NCBI GenBank assembly: GCA_947259095.1 | Contig: CAMYLA010000010.1 | Location: 1-64,000, forward strand | DNA: 64,000 nucleotides | DNA from: an uncultured Acidimicrobiaceae bacterium | GTDB taxonomy: Bacteria; Actinomycetota; Acidimicrobiia; Acidimicrobiales; SZUA-35 | Reading direction: 5' to 3' | Shown here: positions 1 through 6,805 of the stretch, one piece after another | Layout: every line of letters starts with the position of its first letter | Position numbering within the stretch: the first letter of the stretch is position 1 | Made by a program: the position numbers and the translations under genes | The notes under the pieces: model-generated | Seen by the model: only the letters and a program-made list of their open reading frames with translations | Database searches by the model: none | Told to the model about the DNA's origin: nothing

Positions 1-72
1 CTGCTGCTGCTGCGCCAGTTGGCCGGCCCGGCGGCGGCCAATCGGGCCGCCACGCGACTCGGCATCCGCTGA
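1..72 (+). CDS. C-terminal fragment of an unidentified protein
   Basis: The first 24 codons of the window are open in frame 1 and end at a TGA at 70-72. The encoded tail is Leu/Ala/Arg-rich (it ends NRAATRLGIR). It lies 64 nt upstream of hemB on the same strand, so it may be the end of another haem-pathway gene such as hemD, but the fragment is too short to identify. The start lies outside the window. Confidence 0.5.
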   Translation: MLLLRQLAGPAAANRAATRLGIR

Positions 73-136
73 GAGGAATCGATCGCTCCGGCGGCCTGAG
101 GCCACTACCTCATACCCCGCCAACTACCCTGGCGGC

Positions 137-1120
137 GTGACTTTTCCCCAGCGTCGGCTCCGTCGTCTCCGTACCACCTCGGCCATGCGCCGTCTGGTGG
201 CCGAGACCAGGCTCTCGATCGACGATCTGGTGGCGCCCCTCTTCGTCAGGGAGGGAATCGACGCCCCGGTCCCGATCGAGTCGTTGCCAGGGGTGGTGCA
301 ACACAGCCAGGACTCCCTGAGGGCCGAGGTTGCCGGGCTCGTCGAGCTCGGCATCCCGGCCCTCATCCTGTTCGGCATCCCCCTCAGCAAGGATGCCGAG
401 GGCTCCGAGGCCTGGAATCCCGATGGCGTTGTCCAGGTGGCATTGCGGAACCTCCGCCAGGAGTTCGGCGACGCCATCGTGTTGATGTCGGACCTGTGCG
501 TCGACGAGTACACCGACCACGGCCACTGTGGGATCGTCGACGAAGACGGTCGGGTCGACAACGACGCCACGCTGGAGCTCTACGCCGACGCCGCGGTGGC
601 CCAGGCCGAGGCCGGGTCCGATATCGTTGCCCCGTCGGGGATGATGGACGGCCAGGTGATGGCCATTCGAGACGCCCTCGACGAGGCCGAGTTCGACACC
701 ACCTCGATCCTGGCCTACTCGGCCAAGTACGCCAGCTCGTTCTACGGCCCGTTTCGGGATGCGGTGGATGTCACCATCGCCGACGGCGGCGATCGTAAGG
801 GATACCAGCAGGATTGGCGCAACGGTCGTGAGGCCCTGGAGGAGATCCGGTTCGACCTGTCCGAAGGGGCCGACATGGTCATGGTCAAGCCGGCGCTGGC
901 CTACCTCGACATCATCACCAGGGCCAGGATGGAGGTCGACGTGCCGCTGGCCGGCTATCACGTGAGCGGCGAATACGCCATGCTCAAAGCGGCGGCCCAA
1001 AACGGCTGGATCGACGGTGACGCTGCGGCCCTGGAAACCCTCACCGCCATCAAACGGGCCGGGGCCGACTTCATCCTCACCTACCTGGCGGCCGAGGTGG
1101 CCGAGGCGCTCGGTCGGTGA
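137..1120 (+). CDS. hemB: Delta-aminolevulinic acid dehydratase (porphobilinogen synthase)
   Basis: HemB condenses two 5-aminolevulinate molecules to porphobilinogen in the cytoplasm, the first common step of tetrapyrrole synthesis. The 327-residue length is typical of the family. The two Schiff-base lysines are visible in AYSAKYASSFYG (K about 197) and MVMVKPALAY (K about 251). The metal-site segment reads DLCVDEYTDHGHCG, so the three positions that are Cys-Cys-Cys in classical zinc enzymes are Cys-Asp-Cys here. The GTG start at 137 is preferred to the ATG at 185 because the family N-terminus (FPxxRLRRLRxT) begins just after it. The haem it supports is used by the cytochromes in the second half of the window. 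Identification is very secure. Confidence 0.96.
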   Translation: MTFPQRRLRRLRTTSAMRRLVAETRLSIDDLVAPLFVREGIDAPVPIESLPGVVQHSQDSLRAEVAGLVELGIPALILFGIPLSKDAEGSEAWNPDGVVQVALRNLRQEFGDAIVLMSDLCVDEYTDHGHCGIVDEDGRVDNDATLELYADAAVAQAEAGSDIVAPSGMMDGQVMAIRDALDEAEFDTTSILAYSAKYASSFYGPFRDAVDVTIADGGDRKGYQQDWRNGREALEEIRFDLSEGADMVMVKPALAYLDIITRARMEVDVPLAGYHVSGEYAMLKAAAQNGWIDGDAAALETLTAIKRAGADFILTYLAAEVAEALGR

Positions 1121-1194
1121 CCGCCGGGGGCATCGATCGCCGATGCCGGCCCCCGATTGGGCGCGGTGGGGTCGGTCACCGCTACAACTGACGG

Positions 1195-3135
1195 ATGCGC
1201 CGGCGCCTCGATGCCGCAGAGCTCGCCGACGCCGCCGCCACGGCCGCGCTGGTCATCGTGCTCCTCACCGCCGGGCGCCTGCTGGCGGCCGGGACCCTGT
1301 TCCAGGTGCTGGGCACCGTGGTGTTCGCAGTGCTGGCCGCCCGCCGCCGGGTCCGGGCGGTGGCCGTGGCCACGGTGGCGACGATGACGATGGCGGTCCT
1401 GCTGGGTGGGATCGGGCCGATCACCCAGGCCTTCGTGGCCGGCCTGTTCGGGGCTTGCGGCGGTGTGGCGCTGCGGCGCCGATCTGGGACGGTGGGCGCC
1501 GTGGGGCTGACGGTGGCCATCGGTTGGCCGGTTGTGAGTGCGGTGACCCTGGGGTTTCTGGCCGTGTTCGCCGACGCCCGCCGGCTCAGCTTCGAGAACG
1601 GCCGCAACCAGTGGCTCGGATCGGCCAGGCTGCTGGAATGGGTCGGAGCCGATGGCATCGCCGCGTCCGGGACCGATTTCGTGGACTGGTCGATCGCGCA
1701 CTGGTGGCTGATGGTGCCGCTCCTGCAGCTTGGCGTCTCGGTCGGCTACGCGCTGCTGGTGCGCCGCCTCGGTGGCGCGGTGCTGCGCCGGGTCGACGAT
1801 GCGCTGGGGCCGGCCTGGCATCCTCCCAACGTGCTGGTCGGCGACGCCGCCCCGCTCCCGCTGGCCTTCGCCGCGGGGGTGGAGCGGGGCAACGGCGACG
1901 GTGCCGGCCGGGCGCTCGACATCGAGGGGCGCATCGGGCCTGGCGACCGGGTGGCGTTGCTGGGGTCGAACGGCTCGGGCAAGACCACACTCATCGAGTC
2001 GATGGCCGGCCTTGCCGGGGCGGCCGACATCGCTCGGTGCGGTCCACCCGGTCTCGGGGTGATCGGCGGGACCGCCCTGATCGGCCAGGCGCCGGAGACC
2101 CAGGTGGTGGGACTGCGGGTGATCGACGACCTGCGTTGGGGATTGGACGGCGCCGACCCGGCAACGCTGCAGCGGCATCTCGATTCGGTGGGGCTTGGCG
2201 GACGGGACGAGCAGCCGACCAGCCAGCTCTCCGGCGGAGAGCTGCAGCGCCTGGCCATCGCCGCCGCCATGGCCCGTCATCCCCGCCTGCTGTTGTCAGA
2301 CGAGTCGACCGCCATGCTCGACCCGAGTGGTCGGGTGGCGGTGCTCGACCTCCTGGCCGGCATCGATCCCGAGACGGCGCTGGTCCACTCGACCCACCAC
2401 GTCGACGAGGTCGACCGCCTGGAACGATCCGTCCGGCTGACCGGCGAGGTCGCAGGCTCGCGCACCTGGAGCGCACGGCCGAGCTCGACGACGGAGCGGC
2501 TGCTGGCGGTCCGCGAGGTCGGCTTCGTCCACGATCTGGGCTCCCCCTGGGCCCAGCGGGCCCTGGCGGGCGTCTCCTTCGAGTTGCATCGGGGCGGATT
2601 GGGGGTGGTCCGGGGGGTGAACGGCAGTGGCAAGACCACGCTGGTGCGGCTGCTGGCCGGCCTGCAACGACCGACCGAGGGTGAGATCCTGCTTGGCGAT
2701 GCAGCTCTTGGCGGGCCGACCCCCCGCATCGGGGTGGCCTTCCAGCACGCCCGCCTCCAGCTGCTGCGGCCCACCGTCGCCGCCGAGGTCCGCTCGTCGG
2801 CCGGCACCGACGCCCCGGAGGTCATCGCCGGCGCCCTCACGCTGGCCGGACTCGACCCCGAGGTGGACGGCAGGAAACGCGTTGCCGAGCTCAGCGGCGG
2901 CCAGCAGCGCCGTCTGCTGCTGGCCGGGCTGGCAGCCCGGCGTTGCGACGTCGTGATTCTCGACGAGCCGCTGGCCGGCCTGGATCAGTCCGGTCGGGGT
3001 CGGCTCACGGCGATGGTGGACGGCTTCCTGCGCCAGGGCCGCGGCGTGGTCGTCGTCTCCCACGATCCGGCCTGGGCCCTCGATCGGGCCGACGTCTTGA
3101 TCGATCTCGATCCACCGGAACGGGGCTCGCCGTGA
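1195..3135 (+). CDS. Fused ECF-type transporter: membrane domain plus two ABC ATPase domains
   Basis: A 646-residue three-part protein. Residues about 10-200 contain several hydrophobic segments, like an ECF substrate-binding (S) component. Residues about 220-425 are a first CbiO/EcfA-type ATPase (Walker A GSNGSGKTT near 257-265, signature LSGGELQR, Walker B LLLSDEST, His in HSTHHVDEV). Residues about 440-646 are a second ATPase (GVNGSGKTT, LSGGQQRR, VILDEPLAG, VVVVSHD). All catalytic motifs look intact in both. The next gene, overlapping by 4 nt, encodes the EcfT-like transmembrane partner, so the two genes could form a complete vitamin/metal-type importer. Tandem EcfA fusions are common; an S-like domain fused ahead of both is less so. 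The substrate cannot be read from the sequence; the S-domain assignment is inference from hydrophobicity and context. Confidence 0.85.
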   Translation: MRRRLDAAELADAAATAALVIVLLTAGRLLAAGTLFQVLGTVVFAVLAARRRVRAVAVATVATMTMAVLLGGIGPITQAFVAGLFGACGGVALRRRSGTVGAVGLTVAIGWPVVSAVTLGFLAVFADARRLSFENGRNQWLGSARLLEWVGADGIAASGTDFVDWSIAHWWLMVPLLQLGVSVGYALLVRRLGGAVLRRVDDALGPAWHPPNVLVGDAAPLPLAFAAGVERGNGDGAGRALDIEGRIGPGDRVALLGSNGSGKTTLIESMAGLAGAADIARCGPPGLGVIGGTALIGQAPETQVVGLRVIDDLRWGLDGADPATLQRHLDSVGLGGRDEQPTSQLSGGELQRLAIAAAMARHPRLLLSDESTAMLDPSGRVAVLDLLAGIDPETALVHSTHHVDEVDRLERSVRLTGEVAGSRTWSARPSSTTERLLAVREVGFVHDLGSPWAQRALAGVSFELHRGGLGVVRGVNGSGKTTLVRLLAGLQRPTEGEILLGDAALGGPTPRIGVAFQHARLQLLRPTVAAEVRSSAGTDAPEVIAGALTLAGLDPEVDGRKRVAELSGGQQRRLLLAGLAARRCDVVILDEPLAGLDQSGRGRLTAMVDGFLRQGRGVVVVSHDPAWALDRADVLIDLDPPERGSP

Positions 3136-3902
3136 GGACCCTGCAGTTGCGGCATCTCGATGTCGCCTCGCCGGTCCATCGCATGGGGGCCGAAGCCAAG
3201 ATCGTCGGCCTGGCCTGCCTCAGCACCGCCGTGGCCTTCAACCCGGCCTGGCCGGCCCTGGCCATCGGCTGGGGGTTCGCAGCCGTGGTCTTCCTGGCCG
3301 CTCGGCTCCCGATCGCGGTGCTGGCCCCGCCAAATCGGGCCGTGCTGGTGCCGCTCGGCATTGCCGCCGTGCTCTCGCTGCTCTCCGGTGGGGATCCCCG
3401 GATCGCCGGCCTCGAGCTCGGTGGCATGGTGGAGTTCGCCCAGTTCGTGGTCTTCGGATTTCTCCTCATCGCCCTCGCCGCGCTGTTGGCCTGGACGACA
3501 TCACTCACCGACGTGGCACTCGGCCTCGGCCGATTGCTCGGCCCGCTGCGTCACCTTCGGTTGCCGGCCGACGAGGTGGCAACCGCAGTGGTCCTGGCCG
3601 TGCGGGCACTCCCGACCGTACGGGCCGAGTTCGCCACCGTGGCCGATGCCCGCCGCACCCGTCCGGTCGCCCCGAACGGGGCCGGGGGGCGACGGGGCAA
3701 CGCCACGCTCAACGATGCCATCGACTTCGGCGCCGCGGTGGTCGTCGGCACCCACCGCCGGGCCCACGATCTCGGTCGGGCCATGGTGGCCCGCAACTCC
3801 ACCAGGGCCCCGGCGTCTGACCGGCCGCCCGTCCATCTTCGCGACGTCGTCGGGGTTCTGCTTGCCATCGCCGTCGGGGCGGTGATCCTCCGGCTGGGGT
3901 GA
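3132..3902 (+). CDS. ECF transporter transmembrane (T) component, CbiQ/EcfT family
   Basis: A 256-residue membrane protein starting at a GTG that overlaps the stop of the upstream ATPase gene (GTGA), implying translational coupling. Hydrophobic segments lie in the first half, followed by the conserved cytoplasmic region containing AVRALPTVRAEFATVADARR, the helix that normally contacts the ATPases, and a last membrane helix near the C-terminus (VGVLLAIAVGAVIL). In ECF importers the T component transmits ATPase motion to the S component. The open frame extends upstream to 2943, but that part is an out-of-frame shadow of the ATPase gene. The family call is good; the transported substrate is unknown. 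Confidence 0.85.
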   Translation: MRTLQLRHLDVASPVHRMGAEAKIVGLACLSTAVAFNPAWPALAIGWGFAAVVFLAARLPIAVLAPPNRAVLVPLGIAAVLSLLSGGDPRIAGLELGGMVEFAQFVVFGFLLIALAALLAWTTSLTDVALGLGRLLGPLRHLRLPADEVATAVVLAVRALPTVRAEFATVADARRTRPVAPNGAGGRRGNATLNDAIDFGAAVVVGTHRRAHDLGRAMVARNSTRAPASDRPPVHLRDVVGVLLAIAVGAVILRLG

Positions 3903-3944
3903 GCGGCGCCGCCGCCGGCCCGGATCGGCGCTCAGGCTCGGCGG

Positions 3945-4763
3945 TCAGCGGACGGGTCGATCGCCCTTCACGGTGAACCGGTAGCCGCGGCGGGTGTGGG
4001 GGTGGTAGTCGTACACCGCATTGTGCATGACGGCCCGGTTGTCCCACATGGCCATCGAGTTTGGCTGCCACTGGAATCGAACCTGGAACGCCGGGTGCTC
4101 ACAATGGGCGAACAGGAAGTCGAGGGTGGCCCGGCTCTCGGCCTTCGACATGCCTTCGATCGACATCGTGAAACCCTGGTTCACGAACAGGGCCTTGCGG
4201 CCGGTTTCGGGGTGGGTCCGGACCACCGGGTGCACGTTCTCGGGGTGCTCGGCGATGTTCAGGCCGAACTCGCCACCATGGCGGGCCGCGGTGCTGTGGC
4301 GGGCGTCGAGGGGATCGATGAACCGCTTCCAGTGATCCGACAGGGCATCGTAGGCGGCGTACATGCTGCAGAAGAGGGTGTCGCCACCGCACGGCGGCAC
4401 CTCGACCAGCCGGAGGATCGAGGCGCTCGGCGGCTCGGCGTCGGCGCTGACATCGGTGTGCCAACCCTCGCCGGCGGCCTTGCGGGTCTCGGCGGTGGTC
4501 CGTATGGCCAGCGCTTCGGGGTAGCCGTCCGGGCCGGGGATCGTGGGGTGGGTGTAGAGCTCACCGAAGTTCCGGGCGAACTCCCGGTGCTGTTCGAGAT
4601 CGATGTCCTGGTCCCGGAAGAACAGCACTTGGTGGTCAAGCCACGCCGCCCGCAGATCGGCAACCAACCCATCGGGCAACGGCTGGGACAGGTCAACGCC
4701 CGACACCGTGGCGCCGATGTGGGGGGTGACGGGGGTGAGCTCCAGGGTCGAGGTGGCGGCCAT
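3945..4763 (-). CDS. TauD/TfdA-family 2-oxoglutarate-dependent dioxygenase
   Basis: A 272-residue cytoplasmic non-haem iron dioxygenase. The facial triad is visible as GWHTDVS (His and Asp) and the distal His in RAVMHNAVYDYHP, followed by the 2-oxoglutarate-binding Arg region RRGYRFTVKG. The N-terminus (LTPHIGATVSGVDLSQPL-like) is the usual TauD start. I take ATG 4763 rather than the TTG two codons upstream. Family members hydroxylate taurine, alkylsulfonates, 2,4-D, sulfate esters or related small acids; the substrate here is unknown. It lies 78 nt downstream of a same-strand GMC oxidoreductase gene, so both may act on the same compound. Confidence 0.9.
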   Translation of the reverse strand: MAATSTLELTPVTPHIGATVSGVDLSQPLPDGLVADLRAAWLDHQVLFFRDQDIDLEQHREFARNFGELYTHPTIPGPDGYPEALAIRTTAETRKAAGEGWHTDVSADAEPPSASILRLVEVPPCGGDTLFCSMYAAYDALSDHWKRFIDPLDARHSTAARHGGEFGLNIAEHPENVHPVVRTHPETGRKALFVNQGFTMSIEGMSKAESRATLDFLFAHCEHPAFQVRFQWQPNSMAMWDNRAVMHNAVYDYHPHTRRGYRFTVKGDRPVR

Positions 4764-4841
4764 GGCCAAAACCCTAAGCCCCCGGCGCCGAGGACGACAG
4801 TCCGAGGGCGACGCGGTCGAGGGCGACGCGGCCGAGGATGG

Positions 4842-6494
4842 TCAGGGCCGAGCCCGGTGCTCGGCGGCCAGGGTGTCACCCAACCGCAGGGCCAGGGCGA
4901 CGATGGTCAGCGTCGGGTTGACATAGCCCCCGACCGGGAACACCGAACTGCCGACAACGTACAGGTTCGGGCAGGTGTGGACCCGGCAATCGGCGTCGAC
5001 AACGCCGTCCGACGGGCTGACGCTCATCCGGGTGGTCCCGAGATGGTGGGCGATGCTGGTCGGGGTCAGCAGTTCGTCGAGGTTTCCGGCCCTGGGACGG
5101 TAGCTTCCGATGTCGGCCTTCTCGACCCGTTCGGCGATCAGTTGCTGGAAGGCGAGCACCGAGGCCCGGGTCTGGTCGCCGAGCAGCCAGTGAACCCTGG
5201 GGATCGGGGTGCCGAACCGGTCGACCGCATCGGAGAGCGTGACCCGGCTGTCTCGCAGCGGGGTCTGCTCGCACTGGAGGACGACCTCCAGCTCGCTGAA
5301 GCCGAGCCCGGTCGGATCCTGCGACCAGCCACCACGGCCGAAGCCCGGCAGCAGCGACTGCTTCTTGACCAGCATCATGTTCAACGCCCAGGGCAGCCCC
5401 CGGATCCCCGGCGGGATCTTCCGCAGTGCCCGGGCCAGTTCGCCGGGGTTCGAGCCGTAGTACTTGGGATTGGCACGCAGGTACTTCATGTTGTCGACCG
5501 ACTCGACGATGGCCCGAGCCGGGCGGGGAAAGAGGGCGGCGGCGATCTCCACCGACCGGTTCGCCTCACACCATGGCTTGGCGGTGACGACGTGGCCGTG
5601 CCTCAGGCCCCCGTCGTGGTCGACGAGGTCGAAGAAGGTGAAGTCACGTAGGCTCTCGGGATCTTCCGGCAGGATGTCGCCGATCGAGTAGAGCGGGTGA
5701 TCCATGAAGTAGCGGCCGACGTTGTCGTTCTCGTTGCCGACACCGCCCCGTTCCCGCTCCGAGGCCAGCAACAGCCGGGCGTTCTCGATCCCACCGCCGG
5801 CCAAGACCACGGTGTCGGCCCGCAGCTCGTGTGACCGGCCGTTTTCGTCGGCGTAGGTCAGCCCGGTGATCGGCTTTGACGACGATTCCTGGTGGAGTCG
5901 GGTCACGTTGGCCCCCTCGACGACCCGGATCCGGGGGTCGGTCTGCACCGTGGCCTTGATCTGGACCAGGAGCCGGTCGCGGGGGCCGAACCGGAACCCC
6001 CGGGGGTTCACCACATCGTCGCCGAGCCACTCGATCTGCCCGGCGTCGTCTCCGGCCTCGTCGTAGTCGAAGTCGCCCTGACCCAGCAGCTCATGGGCCT
6101 GGCGATTCCACCGGTCCAGTTCGGCGCCGTCGATCGGCCAACCAGACCCGTCGATCCAGGGGCGGTCACCAAGGGCCTGATCGGTCAGGGTTCCGTAGCG
6201 GACACCGAACGTCCAGTCTCCGTCATGTTGTCCGAGTTTCACCGACCACTGATTGGCGTTGCCGCCGAGCTGGCGAAACCGGGTGCCGACCGGGTCCAGG
6301 GCGTGAATCGGGTCGCCGGTCACCTCGGCCCGATTCAGGTCGGCCGCCTGCTTTTCCGGCGGACCGCTCTCGAGCACCACCACATCCAGGCGGTGCTCGG
6401 CCAGCCGTTGGGCCAGGGCGAGGCCCGCCGGCCCGCCACCGACGATGCAGACCTCGGTGCTGGTCGTTGAGGGGTTTGGATCTGCGCTCGTCAT
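4842..6494 (-). CDS. GMC-family FAD-dependent oxidoreductase
   Basis: A 550-residue glucose-methanol-choline type flavoprotein. The N-terminal FAD-binding motif is EVCIVGGGPAGLALAQRLAE, with the ribose-binding Glu in VVVLESGPP. The C-terminal GMC domain contains SIAHHLGTTRMS and a final block ending VGGYVNPTLTIVALALRL; the His and Asn in these blocks are the expected active-site pair. Such enzymes oxidise primary or secondary alcohols, sugars or sterols. GGAGAGAA precedes the ATG at a suitable spacing. It is divergent from the large transporter at 6806 and runs into the dioxygenase gene. The substrate is not deducible. Confidence 0.9.
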   Translation of the reverse strand: MTSADPNPSTTSTEVCIVGGGPAGLALAQRLAEHRLDVVVLESGPPEKQAADLNRAEVTGDPIHALDPVGTRFRQLGGNANQWSVKLGQHDGDWTFGVRYGTLTDQALGDRPWIDGSGWPIDGAELDRWNRQAHELLGQGDFDYDEAGDDAGQIEWLGDDVVNPRGFRFGPRDRLLVQIKATVQTDPRIRVVEGANVTRLHQESSSKPITGLTYADENGRSHELRADTVVLAGGGIENARLLLASERERGGVGNENDNVGRYFMDHPLYSIGDILPEDPESLRDFTFFDLVDHDGGLRHGHVVTAKPWCEANRSVEIAAALFPRPARAIVESVDNMKYLRANPKYYGSNPGELARALRKIPPGIRGLPWALNMMLVKKQSLLPGFGRGGWSQDPTGLGFSELEVVLQCEQTPLRDSRVTLSDAVDRFGTPIPRVHWLLGDQTRASVLAFQQLIAERVEKADIGSYRPRAGNLDELLTPTSIAHHLGTTRMSVSPSDGVVDADCRVHTCPNLYVVGSSVFPVGGYVNPTLTIVALALRLGDTLAAEHRARP

Positions 6495-6805
6495 TGGGGC
6501 TTCTCTCCGGAGATCTCGATCAGGACGCTCGGCGGCCCGGCGCCGGTTCCCTCACACGGCGGCGGTCCGCGGTTGGCGGACAACTGGCCGCCAGCGGCGG
6601 CAAGGATGATGTTCAGCCAACAATAACGTGGCCGTTCCCGATGGCGGTCAATGGTGTCAGGCATTGTCGACGGATTGCCATCAGCCTCGGTAGCGCCGAA
6701 CTCTTCGAGCCCGTTACGATCCGGTTGCCCGCCCGGTTCTTCAGCTCGCTTCGAGCGATGATGACGGCACCGCCACCCGGCTGAACGGTCAGGAACCAAT
6801 AAGTG
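6495..6805. other. Divergent intergenic region between GMC oxidoreductase and SLC12-like transporter
   Basis: About 310 nt without a convincing gene. It must hold the promoters of two divergent transcripts. An inverted repeat TGGCGG...CCGCCA (arms 6574-6579 and 6588-6593, 8-nt spacer) could be an operator. No riboswitch or tRNA was recognised, and no confident -10/-35 pair could be assigned. Confidence 0.4.
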
